From contig JBANSL010000001.1 in the NCBI GenBank assembly GCA_037127255.1, forward strand, positions 41,983,501-42,047,500: DNA of 64,000 bases. The letters run 5' to 3'. Under the pieces are notes generated by a model that was not told the DNA's origin, did no database searches, and saw only the letters and a program-made list of their open reading frames with translations. The stretch comes from Persicaria tinctoria. Its lineage: Eukaryota > Streptophyta > Magnoliopsida > Caryophyllales > Polygonaceae. This document shows positions 12,250 through 24,239 of this stretch, in pieces (within the stretch, counting starts at the first letter, position 1; each line of letters begins with the position of its first letter). A program made the translations under genes and the position numbers.

Positions 12250-15200
12250 ATGGTGTTGATGGATAAACTCAAATTAGCATCGTGGAATATAGCGGGTATT
12301 AAAGATCCCGAGAAAAATAATATTATTACTAAATATTGTTTTGATCATGATATTAATTTGATTGGTTTGCTACAAACTAAACTGGTTGCGAAGAGTTTTG
12401 AGGAGGTTAAACGCAGGCTTATGAAGGATTGGAAAATATGTGTGAATGGTAGCAAGGATGTTAAAGGAAGAATATGGGTGACCTGGAACCCGAGTGTGTT
12501 CAATGTGGATATCTTATGTATTAAAGAGCAATACATACACTGTCTTGTGGAGTCGACTGATCGAATGTTCAAGTTCGTTGCCACTTTCGTGTATGCACAC
12601 AATGCTAAAACAGACAGAATTGATTTGTGAAAAGACCTGAAATGCTTTGCTGATCAGATTACTCTACCTTGGGTTGTGCTGGGGGATCTCAACTGTATTC
12701 TAAAGATTGAAGAGAAATGGCCTCAAACTAAAGGCTAGGGAGATGAATTCTCTGAATTGCAGACAGTGTTGGAAGAATGTAATATTTTTGATCTGCCATT
12801 TACTGGTGCAGAACTTACGTGGAGCAACAAACAACAGGGAGAGGCCAGAATTGAGCGTAAGCTGGACAGAGTTCTAGTTAATGGTGAGTGGATGGACTGC
12901 TTTGAAAATACTAAAGCGCTATTTGACACTCCGTTGTGTTTAGATCATTCACCGGTTGTGATTTTGTTAAGAAACAATGTGTGCAAGCACCATTATCCGT
13001 TTAAATACAAGAATTTCTGGGGGAAGGAAAAGGAATTTGAGGGAATTGTGCGAGCGGCTTGGACTGAGGATTCTATTGGATCTAAACAATACAGGCTCGC
13101 GAAGAAACTTAAAAGCGTTAAGGAGGCTCTCAAGCCATGGGATAAAGCTTTATTTCCGGAACTTCAGACCACTATTAAACTGAATTTGAGTACCCTTCAT
13201 GACTTGCACCTCAGCATTAGAACTGATAAGGGAAATGCCGGTCTGGTAGCAGAAATTTCAGTAGCTGAACAAACCCTAAGGCAAAATGTGGGCCGTTTGA
13301 TGAGCTTAACTGCACAAAAGGCGAAACTCCATCGGCTCACAATGGGAGAGGAGACTTCTTCCATCTTCTACAGAAGCGTAAAGGAGCGGCAATCTCGAAA
13401 TACAATTCTGTTTATGAGAGATAGTTCTGGAAAAAAGTTGGAAAAGGAAGAGGCAATCCGCGAGCACATCTTGGGTTTCTTTACAGATTTGTTGGCCACT
13501 TCGGCTCCCTCTACAGGTCAATTAAACCTGCCTCCAGGGGTTGTTATTGACGCAGCAATGCATGAGGAGCTGATCAGTCTTCCCAGCTATGACAAAATCG
13601 GGAAGAAAGTTTGGTCGATTGGTGCTAACAAATCTCCGGGTCCGGATGGCTTTGGGAGTCAGTTCTTTAAGGATGCGTGGAGGATTGTTGGGGTGGATAC
13701 ATGTGAAGCAATTCGTGAAATATTCCGGAATGGAAAAATCTTAAAACAATTCAACTCCACGTTTATATCCCTGCTCCCAAAAGTTTCCAGCCCCACTTTT
13801 GTGAAGGATTTGAGGTCGATATCTTGTTGTAACACGATTCTTAAAGTTATTACAAAAATCATAGCCGGGAGAATCAAGCACCTGATTGGGGGTGTGATAT
13901 TTGATAGGCAAGGAGATTTTGTGCCTGGTCGGCCAATTGCCCAAAATTCTGCTGTTGCAACTGAGATTGTATACGGATATGGGACTCCTAGAGGTTCCCC
14001 ACGCTGCACCATTAAGGTAGATCTGCAGAAAGCTTATGATTACTTAAGCTGGGAGTTTATTAAACAAACACTGTAGTGTTTTGAATTCCCGATTAGGCTT
14101 ATTGATCTGATTATGGAATGTGTTACAACCCCGACATTCTCGATCATCATCAACGGTGCACCTGAGGGTTTCTTTCATGGAAGAAGAGGGCAGAGGCAGG
14201 GGGATCCGCTCTCCCCCTACCTTTTCGTGTTATGCATGGAGATACTTAGCAGGAAACTACAACTGGCAACAGCAGCACCCGGCTTCAAGTATCACCCTAA
14301 GTGTAAGAGGTTACAACTCACTCATCTTGCGTTTGCTGATGATTTATTGTTATTCTGTCATGGTGATGTGCGATCTGTCAGCATTCTTAAAGCCTGCCTT
14401 GAGGATTTCTTCGTTGTGTCTGGATTAAGACCAAATGTGGACAAAAGCTCTATTTTTATTGTTGGCTATTCTGAGGTTGTTTCTGAGAGTATTATCAGAC
14501 AGATTGGGTTTGCCAGGGGCTCTCTCCCAGTGAAGTATTTGGGTACACCTCTCAGCTCGAGGAAAATTAAGGTGCACGAATATGGAGAGCTTTATGGAAA
14601 AATCAGCAAGGTGATAAACTCTTGGGCGTCTAGGAAGCTGTCCTACGCTGGATGTCTACAACTGCTGAAATCCGTGTGTATGGGCATTAATACCTTTTGG
14701 AGTCAGTCACTTTTGCTTCCAAAAGGTGTTATAGATAACATTGAAGGAATGATGAAAAGGTTCCTCTGGAGTGTTAATTTGGAAGGCAGACGGCACCTTG
14801 TTGCATGGGATGAAGTCACGAAACCCACTACAGAGGGTGGGTTGGGCTTGCGTGATCTCCAGACATGGAACAAGTGCATTTTTGCTAAGCTATGTGGTGA
14901 CATAGCTCTCCAGAAAGCGGGGATATGGCTTCGCTGGCGTACTGCTAACCACCTAGACAGATATGGGATGTTGGGCCAAGGAAGGACGACACTTGGCTAT
15001 GGAGAGGCCTGTTGAGAGTCAAAGAAGATCTCCGGGTTGCTGCCTTGCCTTTGAACAGCGACGATTACCCCCAGCTAGAAGAGCTGTTGAACGACGTTGG
15101 AGGTATCTCGTGTGCTAAGCTCTATGACAGGATGAGACCGAGAAATCAAGAAGTTGAATGGGGCGGACTTATTTGGGGGAAGCCGATATGCAGGAAATGG

Positions 15201-15653
15201 AGCTTTGTAACATGGCTTGCTTTGAAGAAAAGGTTGCAAACTGGGCACATTACCAAGCATTGGTTGGGTAATGAGGATGCTGCCTGCGCGCTTTGTAGAG
15301 ACTCAGAGGAGACTACTGATCATCTGTGGTTCGAATGTCCTATCATTAATGTTGTCCAGAGTATTGTGTTCGATTGGGCAGGGATCTTGAGCCGCTTTGG
15401 GTCCATTGCTGAATGGCTTGACTGGTTTGCTATAGCACCTATCAAGAGTCGTAAGAAGAAGGTGTATCAAATGAAGATGCTTTGTTTTCAGGCGCTTATT
15501 TATTTCACCTGGCTTGCTCGTAACAAATTGGTTTTTAGCTAGGAACCCTTTGATGTAACTCGATGTGCTCATCGTATTATTGCTAGTTGTCCATCCCGGC
15601 TTTCCATCAAGTGCCAAGGCATTGGTGGGGGTCCTGGATCGACAAGGGCGTAA
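12250..15653 (+). pseudogene. LINE-A ORF2 (endonuclease-reverse transcriptase), broken
   Basis: The APE-like endonuclease (LASWNIAGIKD to LDHSPV) covers about 12259-12960. RT follows, with SPGPDGFGSQFF, the Asp of KVDLQKAYD, QRQGDPLSPYLFVL and FADDLLLF at about 14330. A zinc-finger region (CALCRDSEETTDHLWFECP) lies at about 15290. In-frame stops are at 12628 (TGA), 12736 (TAG) and 14074 (TAG). A frameshift lies near 14950-14990, moving to frame 3, with a further TAG at 15540. The frame-3 tail ends at 15651-15653. The residue normally Glu in the endonuclease ETK motif reads Gln (LQTKL), so the endonuclease would be inactive even without the stops. Confidence 0.88.
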
Positions 15654-16579
15654 GATGGATAGGGACTAGGGGAGTTTTAGAGTGGTTGTGCATGTTTTAT
15701 TGAGGTATAGAGGGGATTTTGGGAATAGTTTTCTTCCCTTCTTACGTAAGACCTCGCTGTTTGGTCTTACAATTTTGTACATTTTGGTTTCACCACCACA
15801 GCTATATATTTACCACTTCAGAACTAACAAATATTTAATAAAACCTTATATTAACAAATAAATTCTTACTAGAATAATATAAGAGTATGTTTTGAGGAAA
15901 AATCTTATAATTAACAAATAAATATTTAATAAAATATTATTTTAACTACTAAATTCTTATTAAAACACTATAAGAGTATGTTTTGAGAAAAACTCATATA
16001 AGTAACTAATAAATGTTTAATAAAACCTTATTTCAAATACTAAATTCATATTAGAATACTGTAAGAGTATGTTTTCAGGAAAACGCACATATGTAACTAA
16101 CAAATGTTTAATAAAACCTTATATTAACTAATAATTCGTACTAGAATAATATAAGAGTATGTTGTGAGGAAAACTCATATAAGTAACTAACAAATGGTTA
16201 ATAAAACCTTATAATAAATTCTTGTTAGAATAATATAAGAGTATGTTTTGAGTAAAACTCATATAAGTAACGAATAATGTCTAATAAAACCATATTTTAA
16301 CCATTAAATTCTTATTAGAATACTATAAGAGTATGTTTTGAGGAAAACTAATATAAGTAACGAATAAATGTTTAATAAAACATTATCTTAACTACTAAAT
16401 TCTTATTAGAATACTATAAGAGTATTTTTTAGGAAAACTCATATAACTAATGAATAAATGTTTAATAAAACATTATATTGATTACTAAATTCTTATTAAA
16501 ATACTATACGAGTATGTTTTGAGGAAAAACGCATATAGGTAACTAACAAATGTTTGATAAAACCTTATATTAACTAATA

Positions 16580-16810
16580 CTCCCTCTGTCCAAGAATAGA
16601 TGGCCTTTTAGGCCTCGAAATTTTGTCGGAAATACATGTACTTTTAGATGTGTAGGTAGTAATTATTACATCTAAAGTACATTTTTTACTTTATTTCCTC
16701 TAAAGTACATTTTAAGTTTTTAGATGTGTAGGTAGTAATTAAGAGGTAAAATAGGTTCCTTAATTCGCGTGTATGAGCCTAAAAGGCAATGTATTTTTGG
16801 ACGGAGGGAG
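16580..16810. mobile_element. Stowaway-like MITE (Tc1/mariner)
   Basis: A 231-bp element bounded by TA on both sides (16578-16579 and 16811-16812). The ends are CTCCCTCTGTCCAAGAATAG and the near-complement ending GGACGGAGGGAG; inverted similarity extends through GGCCTTTTAGGC. This is the classic Stowaway terminus. It has no coding capacity and is mobilised by mariner-like transposases. The interior holds a direct repeat around TTTTAGATGTGTAGGTAGTA. Confidence 0.92.
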
Positions 16811-17404
16811 TAAGTTCTTATTACAATACGTACTATAAGAGTATGTTTTGAGGAAAACTCATATAATTAACGAATAAATGTTTAATAAAACTTTATATTA
16901 ACTAATAAATTCTTATTAGAATACTATAAGAGTAGGTTTTGAGGAAAACTCATATAATTAACAAATAAATGTTTAATAAAATCTTATTTTAACTACTAAA
17001 TTCTTATTAAAACACTATAAGAGTATGTTTTGAGGAAAACTCATATAAGTAACTAATAAATGTTTAATAAAACCTTATTTCAACTACTAAATTTCCATTA
17101 GAATACTGTAAGACTATGTTTTGAGGAAAACTCACATAAGTAACTAACAAATGTTTAATAAAACCTTATATTAACTAATAATTCTTACTAGAATAATATA
17201 AGAGTATGTTTTGAGGAAAACCTATATAAGCAATTAACAAATGTTTAATAAAACCTTATATTAACTAATAAATTCTTACTAGAATACTATAAGAGTATGT
17301 TTTGAGGAAAACTTATATAAGTAACGAATAATGTCTTATAAAACCTTATTTCAACCAATAAATTCTTATTAGAATACTATAAGAGTATGTTTTGAGGAAA
17401 TCTC

Positions 17405-17725
17405 CACTAGTAGAAAAAACACATTTTAGCCCGGACATTTTAGTTAATATATCCCGGATATAAGCAAAATAGGGTCCGGGCATCAGAGTGGTGTGATAAT
17501 AGGTATAGAGCCCGGATCTAAAAAGCACGCCCGGGTTATTAGAGTGTACCAGATTTTTGCTTCAAAATTTTAAAAGACTTTAGAGCCCAGATCTGATTTC
17601 ATATCCGGGTTAATTGGTATACATTATAGCCCGAATTTTATGATATCCGGGCTATTTGATCCATGTTAATACAAAAAAAAAATAGACTTCATAGCCCGGA
17701 GCATTTTAGATCCGGGCTAAAAAGT
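17405..17725. promoter_or_regulatory. Left subterminal repeats of the CACTA element
   Basis: Direct and inverted copies of TAGCCCGGA, ATCCGGGCT and relatives occur about every 25-60 bp (for example at 17428, 17450, 17476, 17509, 17530, 17650 and 17695). In En/Spm such motifs are transposase-accessory binding sites. Confidence 0.85.
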
Positions 17726-18279
17726 CCCTTTTTTATTAAAAAAAAAAGCATTATTTTACAAATTGCACGATGCTACTGTGAAAAAAGAGTGGTACAAATG
17801 TAACCCTTAAACACAAACAATTAGTATCCTTAGGATCATATTGACCACAATACAAATCAGCTAGTTCGAACAAGATAAAAGAAATTGATGAACTCTTCCA
17901 ATAGTTCTATCTCCACAATAAATTTATCATTAACACTTGAACCAATCTCCACTGCATCCTTGAGAGATTTTCTCAATTACTAACCTTATCCCATCATAAT
18001 AATACATGATAATGTTGTCAGCTTGTTCGAGTCTTTCTTAGTTGGCACCTTCTTGGCTTCTTGACCTTTTTGACACCGTGGCTTTGAGACAGCAGCCTTC
18101 CACTTGCCAATCTTTCTGGAAAAAATTAAAGATGCACATATCACTATAATATTCTTGTGAACTCTTTACACAAAATTGAATATTGAATATAAATAATCAG
18201 ATATTGAGGAGAAACGAGTGAACTCATACACTAGAACATTAAGACCATTCCATAGATAAGATCATGAAGAAACAAATAC

Positions 18280-19345
18280 TAAGGCTACTATTTAGTGCTC
18301 TTAACAGTCATGGCCTTTGTTTATATCAGCCCCTCATGAATGTTAAATAAGACTGAATATCAAATAATTTAACCTAGCTCGTACTGAAATAATATGTTAA
18401 CAGTGAATTAAAATGGAACATACCTTCCCACCAAGGCTACTATTTAGTGCTCTTTACTGTCACGGCCTTTGTTTCGTTGATTCCTCCACCCAGCACCTCT
18501 GAAACCTAAAATAGAACTTCTAATTAGTTAATGAAATCACAGTTAGGCAGTAATTAGGTACATAAAAGAGAATAGCAAACATACTTGCTATAAGTTACAG
18601 TCCAATCCCACGTATCTAACTTCCAAACATCTTTCTCGGTCAGTGGTCTCTTATACCCCAGCATCGTTAGGAGCCAGGATCAAGATTCAAGAATAACATA
18701 AAAGGGTGTGTTGGATGATATTAATTTGCATGCACAATGACTGTCAGCAATGACAGCTATAAAAAGGCTTTGGGTGAACCAAATTTCACCGCCACAGCTC
18801 ATTTTCATTTTAGTAATGGTGATAATATCCAGAAATTAGGCTAGAATAGATCAACCAAAAGTTGAAGATTAAAATGGCGTGTTATGGTAAATCAAGACCA
18901 GCTGTTTGTATATCATTTAAAGGGTCTTTCCATCATAGGACATTAAATCTATATTTAACTTTAATTAACAACACATAATATCAAATGAATGATCTGGTAA
19001 CATGGCACATGAATTTCAAGAACTAGATTATTCCTTGCATTATTGGGCAAATGATTCTCAACAAATTCTTTTTCAAAAACTAGTTTGCCTATCACAAGGC
19101 AGAACAAGCAAGCTGCCACCTTAACTGTTTTGTCAAACAGGAGCAGCATCAAGATAAAGAGATAAAAGCCAGGATCAAGATTCAGAAACAACAACGTCAA
19201 CAAAAGCAGCCGAATCATAGAAGGTTCTGCATTTGGATGATTTATTTGAATGCATGATGAATGTCAGCAATGATAGAAATATATATAATAATATAAAAAA
19301 AAAGGTTTGTGAGAACAAAACTCACCTCCACTGCTCAACTAATCA
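18280..19345. repeat. Imperfect internal duplications in the CACTA element
   Basis: The phrase AAGGCTACTATTTAGTGCTC occurs at about 18281 and again at about 18435, each followed by a similar GGCCTTTGTTT segment. A second pair, at about 18668-18760 and 19168-19275, shares GCCAGGATCAAGATTCA, TGGATGAT and TGTCAGCAATGA. The interior therefore seems to have grown by segmental duplication. Confidence 0.6.
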
Positions 19346-19721
19346 TCTTCATCACCTGGCCCAAGAACAAAAATTGAGAAAACTGAACGCCACAACAACA
19401 AATATAAATCTCAATTTCAGACAAAAAAAAAATCTATGTAAACTACAAAAACAAACTAATACGAAGAGGACAAGAGATTATTTGTTGAACTACATTTGTT
19501 AAATTTAAATTAAAAGGAAACGAAACCCCAATCTCAAAAAAGAGTTCTAGGGTTAGAGATTTACATGAAGGTGCAAGAGTTACCTCTTCAATGGGAGAAT
19601 TGATAGAATGAGGGTGGTGGCCACCCTGTGGGGGTATAGAAGGTGCATGAGTTACCTCTTCCATAGGAGAATTAAGATGCAATGGGCAACCTGCATCAAT
19701 AAGTTCATTTGAAACTTCCAT
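19339..19721 (-). CDS. Possible two-exon short reading frame inside the CACTA element
   Basis: On the minus strand an ATG at 19721 opens a frame starting MEVSNELIDAGCPLHLNSP. It contains a duplicated module (NSPMEEVTHAPS and NSPIEEVTLAPS). A donor GTAAAT follows position 19565. An acceptor (TTCTTGGGCCAG) precedes 19355 and continues the frame for five codons, ending in an acidic CDEDD before TAG at 19339. The product would be 57 residues. I do not recognise the protein. The intron is short and AT-rich as in plants. It may be a captured gene fragment or a relic of an element gene. An alternative donor (GAG|GTAACT) exists within each module copy. Confidence 0.25.
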
Positions 19722-20635
19722 TCTATTGATTTTTGCCTAAAATTAATGTGGGGAAGACCTTCCTTTCTTTGGTTTTTTATTGCAGATATCATAAGAATTA
19801 ACCCAGTAATATAACAAAATCTTATAAATAGACCAAAATCTCATCTAGTTTTTTGAAACTGAAGTAAGCATTGTATTCCAACAACAGTCTAAAAAACAAG
19901 TTCAGATCATAACATTCAATATCTAGGAAATTAAAACCCCCAAAGAGATTAAATTTCAAAGCACGGACCGAAATCTCAGCAATAGAAGAGATGATGTGTA
20001 GAATTCTATAGAGAAGAGAGTGCACTGATCTAGGACTTAACAAACCTGATGAAAAAATCTGGAATCACAAACGAAACAGAAGAACGACACCAGTAACGAA
20101 GCTACAAAACAAAATCGTAGATCAGAAGAACCTGGAGAATACACATGTAATTGAACAGATAATTTTTTGTGATTTAAGTAACTAGCAGGCACGATAACAT
20201 TAAAAACAACAATGAAAGAGGCAAAGACGACCAAAGAGGAAGAGAGAAGACGAGAGAGTAAGACAGATTTGGGGCAAGCTAACCTTGGTGAGACGGCCAA
20301 AGGCCAAGACGGCGAGGTGGAGAGACGGTGAGAGAGACGAAGACTGCGAGGTGGCCAGAAGCGGAAGCTCCCTCTTCTGAGCAAGCTAGGTTGGGCCACA
20401 GATGACGATGGCGAAAGCTCCCTTCTCTCTGGACTTCGATCAATTTCATGTCGATTAAAGCTTTGGGATGGCGAAGACGGCTCAAGCTCTCTGGACGGTG
20501 AAAGCTACCTTCTCCGTGCACTGGATCTCAATTTTGATTTGGGGCAAACGAGCTTTGGGATTCAGTTTGGAAACCCTAACCCTTTTGAATTCTTTTCAGA
20601 GTGCGCTCAATTTTTTTAACTTACGCGCTGTTAGT

Positions 20636-20966
20636 TTATATCCCGGATTTAAGGTACGGGCCTTTATTATGGACTGGTGGAGTGGGTACTAAACAAGCCG
20701 AAGGTTGGGTGGTCGATGACACGCCCGGGTTATTATAATGATATAATAACCCGGATATTTCACCTCCGGGGTATTTGATGTGTGTGGTAGTTTTACTCTC
20801 GTCACATAATAGCCCGGGCGTGTCTATATATCCGGGCTATATACCCAAGACAATTTTTTTTTAAAAAAAATAAAATACATTATTATCACTTTAAAGCTAT
20901 TAAACCCCGGATATTTTACATCCGGCCTATTATCTAGCAGGCTATATTCTCATTTTTCTACTAGTG
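20636..20966. promoter_or_regulatory. Right subterminal repeats of the CACTA element
   Basis: The same CCCGG-centred motif recurs (for example ATCCCGGATTTAAGG at 20640, CGCCCGGGTTAT at 20722, TAGCCCGGGCGTG at 20811 and ATCCGGGCTATA at 20830), matching the left end. The strong CpG content also makes these ends likely methylation targets. Confidence 0.85.
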
Positions 20967-21115
20967 CTCATATAAGTAAAGAATAAATATTTAATAATAC
21001 TTTATATTAACTACTAAATTCTTATTAGAATATTATTATAAGAGTATGTTTTGAAGAAACCTAATATAAGTGACTAGTAATTGTTGAATACGACGTTATA
21101 TTGACTTTGTATAAA

Positions 21116-21359
21116 ACCCTATATTAACCTTGTTATTATTATTATTATGATTATTATTATTGTTACTATTATTGTTATTATTTAATATATATTTTTTAAT
21201 TTTATTAATAACAATAACTATTATATTATACTATTATTATTTGTACCACTATTTTGTTATTTAAAATATATTATATTTTTATTTGTATTGATGATTTTAT
21301 TTTCTAGATGTAAATTGTGAATGAAAAATAAAAAAAGTAATATATGCCTAATGTCGAAA
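21116..21359. other. AT-rich sequence, no gene seen
   Basis: Mostly (TTA)n and (TAT)n-like low-complexity sequence between the 91-bp array and the second CACTA remnant. Nothing supports a gene or an element end here. Confidence 0.5.
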
Positions 21360-21419
21360 TTTTTTTTCCACCCAAATGAATATTGAGCGGTAAATTTCCC
21401 GCTCTGTCAAATTGGGAAC

Positions 21420-21860
21420 AACCCTAATTGATTTTGGGTCTTTGGCACCGCCTCATTTCACATGTTCTCTACTCCTCTCTGGCCGCTCTCTCTTCAATCT
21501 TTGTCTCTCTCGCCCAAAAATTACAGATCTCTCTTCCTCCCCATCTCACATCTTCTCTTGTCTTCCTTCAACGGAGAAGAACGCCGACAAACCATGAAAC
21601 CACCACCGGAGGGAGCGCACAGAAGGAGAAGGGTCGGAGAAAGGGCGAGACTAGCAGTCGAGGCGTCCCTGACCCGACTCCGACTCAGGCTCCGAGCAAG
21701 GCGTCCCCGACATGTCGATACTTGGGACCAGCAGGCGAGGCATCCCCGACCCGACTCCGACTCAGGCACCGAGCGAGGGCATCTCCGGGAGAGTGCCGCT
21801 GGGCCGCGCTGCTGTGCGTTTCTTCTCTGGGTAATGGCGAGACTAGCCGGCAACAATATT
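21420..21860 (+). other. Leader-like block with possible first exon
   Basis: A pyrimidine-rich leader (21465-21570) is followed by ATG at 21594 and a GC-rich, Arg/Pro-rich open stretch up to a donor-like ATT|GTAAGTT at about 21858. The stretch contains an imperfect duplication of about 75 bp (CCCGACTCCGACTCAGG occurs twice). I do not recognise the peptide. It may be the first exon of a gene carried by the CACTA remnant, but no downstream exon can be supported. Confidence 0.25.
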
Positions 21861-23219
21861 GTAAGTTCCATTATTTTAGGTCTTTTTTTTTTTTGTTGCA
21901 ATTCTTCATTCAATTTCATACTTAAAAACATTTATACACTTTATTAAATTGATTTTTTGTTGAAATGTTGTATTATTTTGGAGAATTGAAATGGATTTGG
22001 TAGATTAAAATTTGAGATTTTAGGTGTGGAATATGAATTGGGGTTTTTGTTCATTTGTTTGTTTAATTATTTGTTTATGATATGTAAAAAAAGACCTATC
22101 AATATACCTAATCATAAACTGCTGAAAAAATTGTCCCTCTACACTGCCACCATTACCTGCTTGTTTTATGTTCTGTAAATTTTCCATTCTGTAAATGTTT
22201 CCTTTTCTATCTTTTGTTTTATGTTCTGTTTTTTTTACTTTCAAGTTAATAAAGGCTTTTCGTGGTAAGCTTGGGCTGGAATTTTGAAAGAGGACATAAG
22301 GCATGATCTATTCTCAGATAAATTTTAACAAACACCTTTCTATAGTTTTGAAGTTACACTTACTCATGTTGAACAGGTCTCTAGGATTAAGCACTAAACT
22401 TACTGCAACTAGTAGTTGTCGTAAGTTTGGGCTTGAATTTTGTGGCATAATGATGATACACAGGTCTCCAAGATTACAAAAGTAAAATACGGATTCTGTT
22501 TATTACTTCTGGACATGGATTAGTTTGATGTAATTTCCACCGATGGACAAAATGCTGACTGAAATGTGTTTTATGCTTAGGTGCAAGAAGAAAAGATTGA
22601 AAGGAGCCGGAAATCACTCGTATGGTGTTCTTAGATGTGGACATGGACAATAAGAGATTAGGCACATCTTATTTGTTTATGTTTGTATATGGCATAACTT
22701 GAAATGTGTTTTATCTTTATATTTGTTTATGTTTGTACATCTTAAGTGTGATTGAACATATTTATTAGGAATAATCTAAAATGTGTTTTATGTTTGTATT
22801 TGTTTATGGATAGATAATAAGAGATTAGGTACACCTTTGATTTGAAGGGCTCTTGAGAAGTAGACCGAGTATGAGGAAGACTACAAGTGCAAGTTTCCAA
22901 GGCTTGCATCGGCATCATGCTACAAGAAGTTATCATTGTGTATGGGACAAGGAGAAGACGGTGGTTGTAGAAAGGTCTATTGTCTCACTTTTGTTATGTA
23001 GGTACTTCGACATCTCATTTGGGTGTTTTGTGTTCTAGATTGAATCCATGCTTTTATTGGGTGTCCCTGTCATATTCGTACATGTTGAGACTTGTTGTAT
23101 TGTTGAACTTTTAAGTGTGTTTTAGATGTGTTTTGAATGGTGTAATTTATGGTTGTATTTTGTATGTGTTTGTGTGATAGATTTGTAAAATTATATTAAA
23201 TTTATTTCCTAGCTCATAG

Positions 23220-23688
23220 AATGAACAAGGTCACGAGTATAGCCACGGGTATAGCCAGCAGTAAAGTCACGAACTTAGGCACGAATACCGTCACGGGAAT
23301 AGCCATGGAAGTAGCCACGACCATATCCAAAAACAAAGCCACGAACTTAGCCACCTAATTGGCCACGGTGGTTGCCACGAAAGACGCCAGACATTCCTCA
23401 CGTGCCAAGACACAAAATCTGCCACGACATACATCGTGGTTAACTTCGTCGCTATAGCCATGAATTACAGGATTCTGAACTGGTCATGTACATAGCCACG
23501 AACTTGTCAGATCGTGGGTATTAGCCACGGATGTTGGAAATATGACATTTAGCGACGAGGCATATAGCCACGAATGACGACGAACGTAAAATTTGTGGCT
23601 ATGCCCGTCGCTAAACCGTTTAGCCACGATTATTCGTGGCCTATTCGTGGCTATTTGACCGTGGCTATTTCCTGTGTTTTTTGTAGTA
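23220..23688. repeat. GCCACGAA subterminal repeat block
   Basis: More than fifteen copies of GCCACGA or its complement TCGTGGC, in both orientations, occur in 470 bp ending at the CACTA terminus. This clustering is the usual signature of CACTA transposase-binding ends. Confidence 0.8.
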
Positions 23689-24220
23689 AGCTTTAAATTT
23701 TGCTTATTTATATTCCGCAGGGTAAATAGCTCTACTTGTTTCACCCATCACTCGCAAATATGTTTACCCTTGTCTGATCTAGGTGGAGCGAGTGACAAAT
23801 GAGTGAAATAGAATGGTGGTGGAAAATGAAAAGTGGAATATTGACACTGAATACCAAAATGACCGTTTCACAAAGTGGAATGTGGAGAGTGAAGAGTGAA
23901 TACCGGGATGTAGGGGGGTAGTGGTCAAAATTAGAGGTAGGGTTTATAGTTTTGGTATGTAAAAGTAAATAGTAAAAGCATACATATAATTTAGGGGTTT
24001 TAAGTGGATATGCGGAGCATGTTAATTGGTGGATCATTTGGGCAGGTATCGAGTGAAAAATCTATATCCATAATTCATTCATCATCCCTTTCACTCACAC
24101 CACCTGTCATCCACTTTAGTACGTGCGGGTTTTTGCCCGTAAATTTTATGTGGGTGAAATGGTTTAATTCTAGCCCAACTTATATACACCAAAACCTAGA
24201 CCTTGTTTAAGTGGGATTTA
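23689..24220. other. Intergenic sequence, nothing recognised
   Basis: About 530 bp without a credible gene, inverted repeat or poly(A) tract. The short frames present lack recognisable features. Confidence 0.5.
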
Positions 24221-24239
24221 AAAAGTGTATTGATGTTAT

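Larger units (their letters stand above)
10661..15790 (+). mobile_element. LINE-A, L1-type non-LTR retrotransposon
   Basis: It carries ORF1 (nucleic-acid-binding type, CCHC knuckle) followed by ORF2 (endonuclease, reverse transcriptase, zinc-finger region), the plant L1 layout. Both ORFs are broken. The 5' leader is joined to the end of the Athila LTR. The 3' end is ill-defined, about 15790-15820, where the 91-bp tandem array begins; no poly(A) tail or target duplication could be found. No RNase H domain follows the zinc-finger region. Confidence 0.88.
17405..20966. mobile_element. Non-autonomous CACTA (En/Spm) element
   Basis: The element begins CACTAGTAGAAAAAACA and ends TTTTTCTACTAGTG. 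It is flanked by a perfect 3-bp duplication CTC (17402-17404 and 20967-20969) and sits inside the 91-bp array. Both ends carry many copies of a CCCGG-centred subterminal motif. No transposase domain is visible, so it must move in trans. The 3-bp duplication, CACTA termini and subterminal repeats together make the class certain. The interior (17760-20600) is mostly AT-rich with no recognisable gene, apart from a possible short spliced frame on the minus strand. Confidence 0.95.
15820..21115. repeat. Tandem array of ~91-bp units, interrupted twice
   Basis: An AT-rich unit containing ATAAGAGTATGTTTTGAGG, AACTCATATAAGTAAC and TTTAATAAAACCTTATATT recurs every 87-98 bp. Copies fill about 15820-16577 and 16813-17404, and nearly two more units lie at 20967-21115. 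A Stowaway MITE and a CACTA element are inserted in it; removing them restores the phase. About 16-17 units in all. There is no coding potential. It could be a small minisatellite or an expanded internal piece of an older element. Confidence 0.9.
21360..23688. mobile_element. Second CACTA-like element, only the right end visible
   Basis: The right end reads CCTGTGTTTTTTGTAGTA, the complement of a TACTACAAAAAACACAGG terminus. It differs from the canonical CACTAC terminus by one base. About 450 bp of subterminal repeats around GCCACGAA precede it. No matching left end with these repeats is found upstream, so the left border is a guess: the element is truncated or rearranged. Inside, only a GC-rich exon-like block (21570-21860) and low-complexity AT-rich sequence are seen; no transposase motif was found. 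Confidence 0.6.

Noticed and set aside
21521..21931. Minus-strand 136-codon frame opposite the GC-rich block
   Set aside because: Mirror of the GC-rich leader; Arg/Ser-rich with no features.
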